DNA of 64,000 nucleotides from Mytilus edulis (Eukaryota > Mollusca > Bivalvia > Mytilida > Mytilidae), in contig NC_092357.1 of assembly GCF_963676685.1 (NCBI RefSeq), positions 67,435,957-67,499,956 on the forward strand, read 5' to 3'. Numbering within the stretch: position 1 is the first letter of the stretch; every line of letters begins with the position of its first letter. A program made the position numbers and the translations under genes. Below are positions 25,001 to 40,000 of the stretch, piece by piece. The notes under the pieces are model-generated. The model saw only the letters and a list, made by a program, of their open reading frames with translations, was not told the origin of the DNA and ran no database searches.

Positions 25001-28000
25001 AAAGAATATTACAATTTTCCCCAAGTTTTCTATGATTTACTTACGCATAGTGCTTTACCCTGAAGATCTGACCATTCATCTCTAAACTCGTGGGTGGTTC
25101 TACATTTATCACAGTAATATTCTTCAATCTCCTCTGCACTAAAGTCATTTGATGCAATAACAGATTCTGGTTTTGTTTGTCCACAATCCCATTTTTTCTC
25201 AAATTTCACATTTGTCATTTTGAATCTTGTGCTAATAATCTTGTGTATTTCATCTGTAACAAAGTCGGCAATGTGTTTGTACATACCCCTCTCTAAAATA
25301 CTCTTTCTTCCAAATTCTAGAATCTGAATCAAAATAATATTTGGGCACGTCGTTATCAGCAACTTTGTTAATTTTGATGTTTTCTTTAGTTCAAAGACAG
25401 CAGTCCCTCTGAAAAGAGCAATAACCCGCTGAGAGGTATTTGGTCCTTCGTCTTGTTGAAGGACACCCACTTCTGCAACTTCATACTCCCTGAACAGTGA
25501 AGCAATCACATGATTTATTAAATGTGGTGGCAAAAATCTAAACTTAAAACATAACCAAGTAGATTTTTTGCATGTATCTTCTGTCACGTTAAACATCTTG
25601 TATATGTCACACTCAGGCTGGGCTTTAACAATACAAGGTACATAATAGCAATTTGCATCGTTTCCAGAATTTCCCCCTGGTTTTATTGGTCGTATAATTA
25701 TATCGAATTTCTCCATAACATTCAGTATATGTTCCTTGTGTTCGTAGAAAATATTTTTCTCGTTTTGGAATATATCCTCTAGAACTGCCTCATGCAATTT
25801 TCCTTTATGATAGAATTCTTTCCAAAGTTGTTGATTCTGAATGCTTGCAGCTCGAAATTCCTTTGCTGTAACTATACATTTGAATGCATCAGACAGCCAT
25901 TGTGGATCTAAAATAATATAATCTGGAAGATCTTCAAAATAAACCAGAGCTCTAATTTCATGATGAAATTTCAAAAACAAAATGAGCTCTTCATATCTTA
26001 AAGGCTCGGATGTTTCAGTAGAGATATGCTTTAGTTCCTTAAAAGTAATTATTGGTAACTCCTTCTTCTTCTCTTGGAGATGTTTTTCCAGCTGAATAAA
26101 TTTTAACGGATAGTCTGTATTCCATGTTCTATTTGTTTTGGCAAACTTTAAGATGTCTTGTCGTATTTGTTGAAATACACTGTTATTATCTTCTGTATTA
26201 GAAATAAAAACTGCATGCCTTATATGACTGCGCTCATCTTGTGCCATATTGTCTGTATACCGTAATAGGTTTTTTCTACATGCATCTTCAATCTGAAAAA
26301 TTAAGTATTTTGGAATAGCCTATTTAAAACGAAACTTGAAGCATACTGTCAAAAGCTCCAACAATCTTGACAATTAACTATTGATAACCATATTGTAATA
26401 TCTATCAATTTGACCTAACGGAATTTTCAAATACGATACGATATTCCCGGGCTTGTATTTCCTATTATGATTTCCTTGGTTGAGTATTGCTAATCACAAG
26501 GAAGCTATTAAACCAAGATTTCCAAATGATGAAGTGAAAATCATCCCTTCGTAAATTTTATGGACGCCATCAAGAGTTGGTTGACCGTTATAGAATAACG
26601 GTTTCACAGATACTATCGGATATAACTACAATATCCTTCCCTTTTCACGAATGTGACCTACCGAATTAGACTATTTACCGGATTTGTAATAACATAAGCA
26701 ACACGACGGTGCCATATGTTGAGCAGGATTTGCTTACCATCCCGGATCACCTGAGATCACCACAGGGTTTGGTAGGGTTGATGTTGCTTAGTCTTTAGTT
26801 TTCTATGTTGTGTCTTCTGTACTTTCATTTGTCTGTTTGTCTTTTTATTTTTAGCCATGGTGTTGTCAGTTTGTTTTCTATCTATGAGTTTGACTCTCCA
26901 TCTGGTATCTTTCGTCCCTGTTTCAAAGTTTCGACAGTCTTTGTAGACAGTTTTTAAGTATTAAAAGAGTGACGAAAGATACCAGAGGGACATACAAACT
27001 CACAATTAACTGACAAGGCCTGGCTAAAAAAGAAAAACGTCTAACAGACAAATAATTGTTCACGAAACACATTATGTTTGTGCCTGTCCCAAATCAAAAG
27101 CCTGTAATTCAGTGGTGGTCGTTTGTTTATGTGTTTCATATTTGTTTTCTTTTATTTTTTAAACATTAATTAGGCCGTTAGTTTTCTCGTTTGAATTGTT
27201 TTACATTGTTGAAGGCCGTACGGTGAACTATAATTGATAATTTCTTTGTCTTTTGGTCTCTTGTAGAGGGCTGTTTCATTGGCAATCATAACACATCTTT
27301 TTTTTATATAGAAAACTTAAGAATGAGTAACATGAACCACACGTAAAACTGGGAGTGATCTCAGGTCCCCAAAAAGGCTAAACTGCTACACATGTTAATT
27401 CGTAAGTCTCGTTCACTTAAAAATATGCTAAATCTTCAAATCGTATGCAATTTATGTTATTTTTTTTTTATAGTTACAGGCCTTTGTGAAATAAAAGTTT
27501 AAATAACACTAGAATAAAAATCAATATGAAAGTGTGCTCATCTTAATCTGTACGTGTTCATTACCAAATTTACCTTTTCTTTCTCTGATTTCACAGCATC
27601 TTTCCATGTACCAACAATAACCACTGGTGGATGAAAATTATCTCTTATTCTCGTATTGTCCTCATATTCATTTTTCATCTCATCTATTTTACTATAACAA
27701 TGTATGGAATCCATCCAAAATCGAAATAAATCTACAAAGTGATGGTAATTGCAGAATGATTTTACTAAGCGTATACTAAAGTGCTAGGATTTAGACGCAT
27801 TTATATACCTAGCAAAATAAAATTATGACTGCCAGTAGCACGTTTTAATAATTCAACAAGATTAAGACTTATCAGGTACACTCGAATCTTAAAAGTTAAA
27901 AAGTGGATCCCGATATAATATGAATTTGAAGATCACTGAAGACCCGGACAAAATTTTCCGAAAGGTTTACTCATATACAGCTTTACCAATCTTGAAAAAT

Positions 28001-31000
28001 ACATTCTAAAACAGGTTTATTGTTTCTATTGGTTTTGTTACCATGGATGTAATTGTAGGTGATTCATGTATATATTTTATTTATATACTCTATAAAACCC
28101 ATCCATAAAAAAAAGAAATCCAAAAAACCGCATTTTTTAAAATTGAACTTAAAAATAAAGTTATTAAAACTAATTTAGAACATAAACCATAATTACTTAC
28201 TGGAATATGTTAAAGATTATTAGCTTTTAAAGTTTCTTTGCAAATCAACAAACATTTTCTCATCACTTAAATACTAAAGACCTATGTGTCTTTATAGTGT
28301 ATTACTGGGTTTGCGTAAAGAAAACACTTTCAATTCAAGCATTATGAACATCCCTTCCCTATTTAACAAATTTGCGGATGCAACTATTCAAATAAGAAAA
28401 TGTTCTATCTCTGTAATATTTGCTCATAAAATGAACGGTAGCGTGAATTTCTCGCTGTAATGATGACCCTATGGTGGCCTTCGGCTGTTATCCACTCTAT
28501 GGTCGGGTTGTTGTCTCTTTGACATATTCTCCATTTCCATTCTCATCTTTTTGTTAAAATCATAAATTTCTTCAACCTAGAAAATGTGTTAATTGTGACC
28601 ATTGATTTTAAGCACTATTTATTTCACGGTACTCTGAGCCTAGTTGATTATCTACACTTTGACTACTATAAAGAGGATTTTATCATTACCTTGTGCCTTT
28701 TTGTCGTCAGCCTCATTCAGTTTTGTAACAACGAGATAAATGGCGTCTGGAGACAAAAAGGTTTGATGCGTGTGATAAAATTCTTCATCACCTGCAAAAT
28801 CCCATAATAATAATGTGGCATACTTCTCTTTATCATGTAGATCAATATCAGATTGTAGCATGGCTTCAATATCGCTATATGCTTGTTCTAACATAATGTT
28901 AGATTGCTGATTTTCAATGCCTACAGGATGACCAACATAATCTGTATTGTTTTCAGACTGCAGAGAGGCCGCTTCTGATTCCTTTGATTCCCTCATATTT
29001 AAGATAGTTTCTGGTGAGTTTTTCCTAGCATTAGTAGCTGTTGCTTCTACCGATTCTTTCATTGGTCGCTTACGCAGGTTAAAAAGTGTTTCCTCATACG
29101 GTTTTAACAGTCTTGCATGACGTTCAGTTTCTTCATTGTTGCCTATAATTAGAAATTAAAACTTCTACTGTTGGACAATGTATTCACCAACTCATAAAAA
29201 AATTAAAGCGCAAAGGACAGAGAATATTCTACCAAACACACACATATAATTAAAGATTAAGCAAATTGAAGCCCAGAAAAAAACAAGAAGATTCACGTCA
29301 GTTGCTTTGGAAGGTTATGATTTCCTGTTCTACAAGTGTTACCTTTTCCTTGCAAGTAAAAACCCGCTGATTTCAAAATAGTAGAAACGGAACAAAATTG
29401 AGGTTACGGTCATTCGTGACAAAGTTGTTCACTACCAGTCAACCATATTATTCGTTTTTTGTCCAATGTTTTCTATCATAAATTAAAAAATACTAGCCAA
29501 AATGGTATAATTAAGGTTATACATATGAATAAAAGCAATATTCTGAAAAAATAATCTTCCCGAAATTTTAATCTATGAAATTTCTGTTGACCCATGGACC
29601 TCTCACTTCATAGGGATGTTTTCACCCAATGAGTCAAATAATCTTATTATATATACCAGGATAAAGATAGTGTTGATTGCTAAAACATGACAAAAAAACA
29701 GGGTAATAATAGTTTAGTTTAAACATATTTATTTATAGTGGATTGGAAAACAAGTCTGGCAACTTATATTAATCCCTTTCTACGTTGGTGGTGCGAGTGC
29801 TGCCTTGTAGCGGCCTTAGCCTGCTCTTTTTAGAAATCTACAAGAGTGTCTTTAACGTGCAAGAGATACGACTCTCTCTTAACACGGGTCTCCTTCCGAC
29901 GGACTAATATCTTTTCCTCAAGACCATACTTGCAAATGGTTAATACTAAAATGTATACTGTTAGCGAAATGCACGCCACCAGCATCAATAAATTCAATTG
30001 AAACAAATTATGGTCCACATGATTTACAGAAACTTTATCAGAAATTCAATTTGGATAGACGGATTCAAAACTGTGCATGTGTAAAAAAACAAAGAGAAAT
30101 TGTTGTGTCAAGATATAAGTACCCTACCGTCTAATTTATTCCATTCACCATCGTCATAATTTGCTTTACATCTTATTCTATGAATTTCGATCCCATTTGT
30201 ACTGGTCAACTCCCTGTTGTGTATTTCTTCTCCAAACAATCGTTTAAGTAATGAAGTTTTCCCGGCTCCCTTCTTTCCGACAATGACTAATCGAATATCC
30301 CTCTTTTTTCAGACCCAGACTCCAGTAATTTGAGGTACAACGGAACAGATTTTTGGTCGGTCATCAATTTGATTTCAATCGGAACGTTGTCATCTAAGAA
30401 TAATAGATATTAGTTCAGAGAAGAATGATAGCATACTAGCAATCAAAAATTGAAGACAAATGTTTATAAAGTAGAAAGTTGAAAATGAATCGAATGATAT
30501 TTCTTACTTTGTAATGTTTGTTTTTCTGTTTTAATAGATATAAGAATATGTGGTATGAGTGCCAATGAAACAACTCTCCATCCAAGGAGTGCCTACTGTA
30601 TATTCTAAAGATAAATCATACATAATATTAGTGAATTAGTAAATTGAGCACAAATATTAATATGATAAACCAAACAAATCTCAATATTTCAAACCTTCAA
30701 CTATTGTCATGTATTGCAACTGACCTGTTGTTGTCGGGTGTGAATCTTCATCCAGTGTTGGAATTACTGTCTAAAACAAAACAAAATTAGTCCCATTGAT
30801 ATATCATAGATAAAGTGACAAATCTAATATTTAAGATGACAGTTGAATCCTCATAATTTAGAGCTAGCATTAGCTGTTTATCATGTTATTCAATTCTATT
30901 GGAGCAAACGAAAAACTTTACACATATAAAATATAAAATTAAGTAATGTATGACATTCAGAAACGCAAGGTAAAATGTGATAATGAATGTAACTAAAAAT

Positions 31001-34000
31001 CCAAGTACTAACATACTGTCTCTTTGGCAGTGGGTAGAGTGTTTTCCATTAAAAAAAGTATGTATAAGAGTACAAATTATTGGCGTAAAATAACTCGTTC
31101 TTCTCATAAACTACAACCAGTTTGTAAAGGGCTAATAAAAAGAGGCCAAAACAATGTCTTGTCACGCTGCATGATATAATATATTTATGATAAGCAAGTA
31201 TGTACTTGTAAATACTCCGTCACTGCAGGATACACTTGCTTCCTTGCTAAATCGTATGGTGTTTCACCCTGAAATAAGACAAATCAAAATATTTAAATTT
31301 CTGGCAAAATGCTGTTCAATATCAGTAAGATTATACTCATGACGGTAATCTGATGATAAAACAAACAATATTGATATCAACAGGTAACAAATTAAAGTTC
31401 AAAGAAATAGTAATGACTCAAGGTTACCTTGAACCATTTGACTTTTATAGAGCAGTTGTTATTTATTAATATATCAACATATGTGAAAGTAGCAGACAAA
31501 TTATCAAGTTCTCACTCGGACTTTGTGTGTCAGTGTACATGGTGTAAGATCATTGCGATGGCCGGAAGCCGGAGTCATATCGTATACTGACACACTAGGT
31601 CGGAGTGGTATAACTCTTTTATATCCCAGCTCTTCTAGACTATTTAAAGAAAGAAAACATTTACGCTTCATAACATCAGTTCAGAATGACATACAATTGC
31701 CACACAATAATTATGATATAAATTGATACATTTCTACATAGTATATAAGCCCCGGATCCAATGTGTAACTATTTTGAATTAACGATGTCCAGTCGTCCTG
31801 GTAAAGAAATACGAAGCGTGCCCTAATTATCTTAACGTCTTGAGTTTGATTCCAAATCTGAAATCAGTTATGAGACGACACTACCCATACCAATAGTACT
31901 AAATGTCAATACAGAGGTTCTGATTAATGGGCTAAAGATATTTTATAACCAATGTTTATGTGATGCTTTATAGTATAAGTGTGTATGTAGCTTACATACA
32001 AATAATTACATTAGATGTATGTTTCATTATAATACGTTATTCTGATTGGCTTACTGCACATCACAAGTTATTCCGTAAGCAATTGCATTAGACAATAACA
32101 TTTATCATTCATGATGACACGAGGTCCCACAATAAAGTGCACAGGTGAATTAAATAAATCTGGATAAAAATCGTGTTTTCATAATCCTAGCTAAAAAATG
32201 TAATTATAAGTTTTGAATGCTTCTTTTTGTAAATTTTTAGGGTTGTAAAAGCATTGCCCGTGCGTACATTTTAGAATGAAGCGCCTCCGCGCTTCATACA
32301 AAATATACTTCGGTCAACGCTTTTACACCCTAATAAATTTACAAAAAGAATTCTTAATTAATGACTGTATATGTATGACGTGTATAAACGGTAATTAATT
32401 GTTCAACGTTTTATATTATGTTTATTGGACTGTTGTATGAACGGTTGATTTTGTGTTTGAAGTATAAGTAAAAGAATAAAATTCTGAACTCTGAGGAAAA
32501 TGCAAGACGGAAAATGTCGTATCAAATTGTAAAATCAAAAGCTCAGACATCAAAGAAATGAATACCTGTGTGATACTTTTGAATTATTACATGCATTTTC
32601 TGAGGTAAAAATGTTTTTTATAGCTAGCTAAACTCTCTCCGTATGTTATTATTTATTACGTTTGTTTGCAGTGCATACATGTAATTGGTCGATGCTGATT
32701 CTGGAGACTTTGTCTGTACATATGACTTGGGAAAGGTATGTCTGTATTAATTTTGTTACTGTGATTATTGTTCATTTTTTCTATATTTTTTGGCAAAACT
32801 GTTGTCGTTTTCTTTTTTTTTACCCTCCGCTTATTGTGTTTGAAAAGAAGAACATACTATATACAAGACCAAGTGTTACCCATGATGTCTTAATCGAGGG
32901 ATCCATTCCTGCATGTTCTACCAACCATTTGGTCATTGTTAGATTTCCCAAACAAGCGGAAAAATGTAACACTGAATTACCGGTTATCTGAAATAAGATT
33001 AAAACAAATCTTATCTGCATCCGATTTTATCTGAGCAGATGTTATTGGACTGAAACTATTTTTTTAGCAAGATACGTTTGAAGGAGTGTTTTTATGTCTT
33101 TTAAAATTTTAGAATTTGTATGCTGTAGGCGTCCTTTTCTTCTGAAAGTAAACATTATTGTTCAGGAGACAAACGAAGCCCTCATTCGGGCATTCATACA
33201 TTGTCTTGTACCTGTTCTACTTTTGATTAGGTTTTTGTGTCTTTACCTGTTTTCATTCTCTATTAAATTATATGTTTTTATGTGTATTGTAAACAATATG
33301 AATAAAAAGTGTGATTACATAGCACAATAACTTTAAAGGGGGAACATTACTGTATAATATCTTTATTTGCTTAGATCGACATCACGGGTTATGATCAAAA
33401 TTGGTTTAATTTAATTGTTCCAACAAATGTTTGCTGATACTCTTTCAAAACGGTCAAGATTAACATCACATACTGTATACTATTGATTCATAATATATCA
33501 TCTTTAACAAAACAAAACTGTATCAAAGAATCGTGAAAAGTATGTATGCACTGATGAGCACGATGTGACGACTTTGTATTTACGTTTTTAAACATTTATA
33601 TTTCTACGAAAGAGTGGTTTAAGATACCAGAGGAACATTCAGCTTCATAGATCAATATTAAACTAACATCGCCATGGCTAAAAACATGTACAATAAAATT
33701 AACGGTGCCAATTTCCTTGCACCAGATGCGCATTTCGACAATACATGTCTCTTAAGTGATGCTCGTGGCTACTATTTGAAATCCAAAGCTTATATAAAAG
33801 ATGAAGAGCGATAATCCAAAAGGTCCAAAAAGTATAGCCAAATTTGGATGTTATTCATTTATATTCATAAAATATGTTATTAATTTATGTTTCTGATAGA
33901 TGTTATACATTTTTTTTTATTCCTTTGTATTTCCAGAAAATTCTTGTCATTGATATTTCTAGAAAAGTTACACATTTTAATGTATAAAAATATCATTCAA

Positions 34001-37000
34001 TCATATACCTATTTAATCATATACCTACAAGGTTTGTTTTGTTTGTTTTCTAATAGATGTTAATCCTTTATAATTTAGGAAATGTCATTCATTCTTATTT
34101 TAGGAAACGTCATTCCTTTATATTTCTATATTTTTCATTCGTACTTTGAACTGAGATTCACTGTAAAGGAATAATATCTAAATTTAAAAAGGGAAACTAT
34201 ATACGAATATATTTTAAAATTCTTACATATGAGACCTCTTTGTTACATTGTCTTCCAATTAATAATTGTACGGCCCCCAAGTGTCCGTTTGCTGCGGCCA
34301 ACATTAACGCTGAAAATCCATTTATCTGAAATAATACACATAAACACAACACTTTATAAATTGTATGTGTTAATTTCTTGTGTGTATTTAACTACAACAG
34401 TAGCACTCAAGGCCAAAAAAAATGTGAAAAGAACCACAACAGTTTAAAAGCTACAGGACAAGGCCCAAATCCGTATGAAGTGATTTTTTCATGAGGGAGT
34501 GAACCCTTTGTGTCGGTTTTGAATTTATAAACGGACATTTAAGGAAAATTTTAGTATAGATCATGTAAGTATAGAAGAACGGAAGATACCAGAGGGACAG
34601 TCAAACTCATAAATCGAAAATAAACTGACAAAGCCATGGCTACAAACAGACAAACAATAGTACACACGACACAACTAAAAAACTTAAGAATAAACAACAC
34701 GAACTCCACCAAACACTAGGGGTGATCTCAGGTGCTCTGGAAGGGTAAGCAGATCCTGCTCCAGATGTGGTACCTGTCGTGTTGCTTATGAGATAACAAA
34801 TATGGTAAATAGTCCAATACGGTAGGTCACATTTATGTGAGGGAAGGGGATTGTAGTTACGATGTAAGGAACATATCCGATGTCATTGATGAAACGGTTA
34901 TTCCAACTCGTGATGGCGTTCGTAAAATTTACGAAGGGATGATTTCAACTTCTCCATTTGGAACTCTTGCTTTAATAGCTTCTTTGTGACATGAAAATTC
35001 AATGATAAACAAGACAACATTATGGAGTAGACATAATCAATGTACTATATCAGATGAATAAGTGGTAAATACCGAAATAAATTATTCCTAATACATATTC
35101 TCTAGTCGAATTGTTAAGAAAAATAATGTTCTAATAAAGGCTGGCAATGGATATTCATGTTATTTTATTAAGAACGACGAGACGAGACGAGACGATTAAA
35201 TCGAGACAACAGTAGTGTACCATGATTCCAAATGATTCCAAATATTATGATTTGAAAAGTTTATATTTTTACATTTTTGATAAATGTCTGATTATTTATT
35301 GATCTCGTTTATATGAAATAGTTAAAAATTAAGGAATGTGTCTTCCTCATGCAGGGCTCCGATTCCTTCAATTTCCTTGTCCGGCTTTGGTTTTACTTTT
35401 TTTGACCTTTTTTGTTAGTAGCTCTTTATCTTTTAATAAACTTTTGGTTTTCAAATATATAGGCTTGAGGCATCACTGAAGAGATTGATTGTCGAAATGC
35501 ACACATGGGGTCGAAAAAATTAATCCTGTTTATGTTATAATAGATATTCATTGATAAAGTAATCACTTCAATGAAGGAGTTTAAATCGTTTGCATGTTCT
35601 CAATTTAAACAATCATACCACATCTTCTTTTTTTATACTTAGGTTTATCACCATGGTAAAAATATCCCCAGACATATTTTGCAAAACATAAATTGGGCTG
35701 ACGATACAATATCCTTTTTTGGCTATGCTTACCAGTAGTACTTATAATTAGTTTTTCTTATACTGGTTTTACTTCAAAGCCACTTCTTTCGAATTCGCTA
35801 CATTTAGAGATCTCGGCCACTTGAATTAATAGGTTGATTATGTACTGACTTCTCCGCAATTTTAAGAAAATCTATCACAGATTTAAAACTCTGCCGTATG
35901 TTGGGTGTGGCATGACGTCATATTTACCATAAATTAAGAATTTGCCATAGGTTTAAAACCCACTATAGATTTGAGTACTACATATTTGAAACAACCGCAA
36001 AAATATACATTGTGTCAGAATGTTACAATTTGCAATACGTGAGGTGCGACACCGATACGTGATATCAGTCAATCAATTCACGATAATGATATAACAAATA
36101 CTGTTGGTTTAGAATTCACTCAGTTGGAGTATTTCATTTACAAAATAAACACACCCCTGTCAAACATGCACGTACCGCATAGATCACCTTAGCCGTATTT
36201 GGCACAACTTTTTGGAATTTTGAATCCCCAATGCTCTTCAACTTTGTACTTGTTTGGATTTATAAATATTTTGATATGAGCGTTACTGATGAGTCTTATG
36301 TAGACGAAAAGCGCGTCTGACTAAAGATGTTATTTACTATTCCCGACTCTCGAACAAAGAAAGTGTTGTTTTACAGACAATGAAACCTTTTATTAAAAAA
36401 ATTCTTTTCAGGGAAATCAAAATCAAAACTATCTGAAGGATGTGATGCGCATATCTAACAACCAGTTGTCACTCGCTAAGATTGGTCTGACGATTGATAT
36501 GATTTCATGTAATTCCTCATATGTGAAATGTAATCAGACTGAAATAAAAGATATCTGACATACATTTTGTGTATCTATGTTACTTCCCTGGTCAAGTAAA
36601 TATCGGATCACCTCAACGTGTCCATACCATGAGGCCCACATACATGCAGTTGTTCCATTAACCTGTTATAATACAGATGAAATCAAAATCAAAATATGTA
36701 TCAAAAACTTAATGATAAGGTGTTTTACAATCACAAAATATATCGTAATTCATATAAACCGGTGCAAAATAAATTTGGTTTCACTTTCTTTTATTATCTT
36801 TACCGTCATCATTTTATTTGATTCTTGGATATTTTAAGAAAAATTGCTGTTTGGTATGTTGAAACAGATGTTTTTAATGGGGTTCGATTTGCGTATTCTT
36901 TAGTTTTATATGTTGAGTGTACTATATTTTGTCTGTTTGTCTATTTTATTTTTAACCATGTCGTTGTCAGATCATTTTCGATTATGAGTTTGACTGTCCC

Positions 37001-40000
37001 TTCGGTATTTTTCGTCCCTCTTTTTTTAAACCTTCAGTATAGTAGTTTGATGGAATCAAGTTAATCATTGTTACGTCATACACTTACAACTAAGTATTTT
37101 GATCTATAGTTCATACGTTAATCTTGTTTACTTGAATTTAAGTATTACTGGTACACCTACAGTTTTATATTCAATGTCGGCTCCATTTTGTAATGACAAT
37201 TTCACGTCATCGATTTTTCCGTCCTTTGCAGCTTTAATGAGTTTCTATAAATAAACCAAAACTTGAATGACATTTCATTGACTATGACATCATTTCATAT
37301 ATGATACATATAAAATCAAGGCATTTAGGCTTTTAAATGAGTTAATCAATAAGCCCGACATGTTTTCCAGCATACCAGAAAACCCTGACATAGATTCAAG
37401 ATGTATTCGGTGTAATCCATGTGTGAACGTTTGATACCTTATGCACATCATAATTGCAATATGCAGAGAGAATCCTTATCGACATTGTGATGTTTCGTTC
37501 CAAAGGGTACCACCACTCAGTAGTCAGCACTTCGGTGTTGACATGAGTAAGAATTACATGGTCTCTTTTATAAATAAACATTTCCACTCTCAATTTTATG
37601 TATTTATGTAATTAACTGTAAAGACAATAATAATCAAAACCAAAGAGTAAACAAAGATTCACAAAACCAAAGGCCGTTTACAACAACAGTTATAAATAAT
37701 AATTAAGAAACAACACGAACTCCACTAAAAACCGACTTTACTAGGTTTTTAAGGTTTTTAAAAGTATGAATAATTGGAAACACTAGGGATGTTATTATAC
37801 CAGGCATAGATTACCTTAGCCGTATTTGGCACAACGTTTTAGAATTTTGTATCCTAAATGCTCTTCAACTTTATACTTTTCGAGCTTTCTAACAGTTTTG
37901 ATCTGAGCTTCACTGATGAGTCTGTTGTAGACAAAACGCGCTTCTTGCGTATTGAATTATATACCTGGTAAATTTTATAATTATTTATAACATTTTGCAC
38001 TTTTGTTTGAGAGAACATTGAGAACATATGATATTTTTTAATGACCAATCCAAATAAATAAAGGCAACAGTAGTGTATCGCTGTTCAACATTCATAAATC
38101 GGTTGAAAAAAAAAAACCCTGTTACAAACTTAAATTGAGTGAAACACAACAAATAGAAGAGGAGAACTACGACACAACAGAAACACAACATTAAAATGAA
38201 CTATATTATAACAATGGTTATTTTCCTGACTTGGTACAGTACATATAAGAACAAAATGGTGGGTTGAATCTCATTTTGTGGCATGCTAAACCTCCCGCTT
38301 TTATGACAACGTTAAATATAACATTAAAATGACAATATTACATGGCAGGACTACAATACAAATAAATGGGAAAACATACAGGAAAAAGAAACACACGAAT
38401 AATAGCTAACAAAAGGTACCAGGTTAAAAAATTGATACGCCAGACGCACGTTTCGTCCACACAAGACTAACTAGTGACGCTCAGATGAAAAAAGTTCAAT
38501 AAAAATATCTCCTCAGTTGTACCTGTGTTGGTTTAGGACTTACCAAACAGTAGTGTGCCAAGTATGGTTTTACCAATATATATTGAAATCTTAAAAGTGC
38601 ATCGACAATAGTCGACAAGAAATTGCATATAAAAATAGCCTTAAAAATTTCGTAAAATAACTCATCAGAGATACCAGGATTAAAATTATATATATACGCC
38701 ATACGAGCGTTTCATTTACAAAAGACTCATCAGTGACGCTCCAAAGTTCAAGAGCTTTGAAGACCGAAAATTCCTAAAAGTTTTGCCAAATACTGGTAAG
38801 GAAATCTTTTCCTGAGGAAGAAAAGCCTTAGTATTTAAAAATTCGAAGTTTTGTTATCAGTGAATTTTTAATTATGAACATATCAATGATAACTCAAGTC
38901 AGCATTTGTAGCACAGAAGTGCTGACTATTGGTGTTTTGATATCCTCGAGGAAATAAATCTCCACCAGCAGTGGCATTGACCAAAAACAATAAAACTATA
39001 TATGGTACATTTGCAATATTCTAAAATCTATTTTATTAATTGTAATTTTTATAATACTGTAGAAACATTTTTTTCGTGGGGTCAAACTTTCGTGGTTTTT
39101 ACTATATATCATATTTCGTTGGGATTTAATTTCGTGGTTTCCATTAATTAGAAGTGATATTATATAGAGATTAAATTTTCGGGGCGGGGGGGGGGGGGGG
39201 GGGTTACATTTCGTGAATATATTCTGTCCACGGAATAAACAAAATTAAATCCTCCACGAAAATTTCTGCTTATACAATAATTTTTTTAGGACAATATTTC
39301 AAAAAGAAGATACTTAGTTTTTTTTAGATTTTTAGTAGGGATACCAAAAGATAAAAATTAAATACTTGAGTACTTTGTCATGATAATTCTCTAAGTATTG
39401 TGAATTCAAAGTATCGACTTTTGTTTGGCGGGATCTTTGATATTGCCTTTCATGAACTGAATTTAATATGATGACATCACTTCACTTCTTAACATAAGTC
39501 ATACGTATTATTTCAGACCTCAAACTGTTGTGTGTACCGCTCCGGTTTTTTTTGTCAATTGAACAAGATAAAGAATAACTGATCACCGTTTCTAAATCTA
39601 ATCTTAGTTTAAACATATTTATTTTTGTTGCTTGGGAAACAACTTATTGCAACTTATATCAATCCCTTTTCACTTTGCAGGTGCGAGTGCTGCCCTGTAG
39701 CAACATTAGCTTGCTCTTTTTAAAATCTTCAAGGATGTCTTTCACGTGCAAGAGAAATGACTGTCTCTGATCAAGGATGAGCCATTTATTATCCTCTTAC
39801 ATCGCTTTTCAAGACCATACTCGCAAATGGTGTCAAGGAAGAGCCGCAAATTTTATCCCTGATTTTTTCCCTCGGAGCGATGATTGACCAAGGAATTTTT
39901 GTGTTTGTTGTCCGATTCGCTAACCACTACACCACGGCTCTCTGTTCATGATAGCAACTATGTTTAATTGTTCCATTAGTAAATCAGAAACCTGTCATTC

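Noticed and set aside
31523..31726. 67-codon plus-strand open frame near 31.6 kb
   Set aside because: No domain or splice context; it sits in an intron and overlaps a short inverted repeat (tgtgtcagtgtac / gtatactgacaca).
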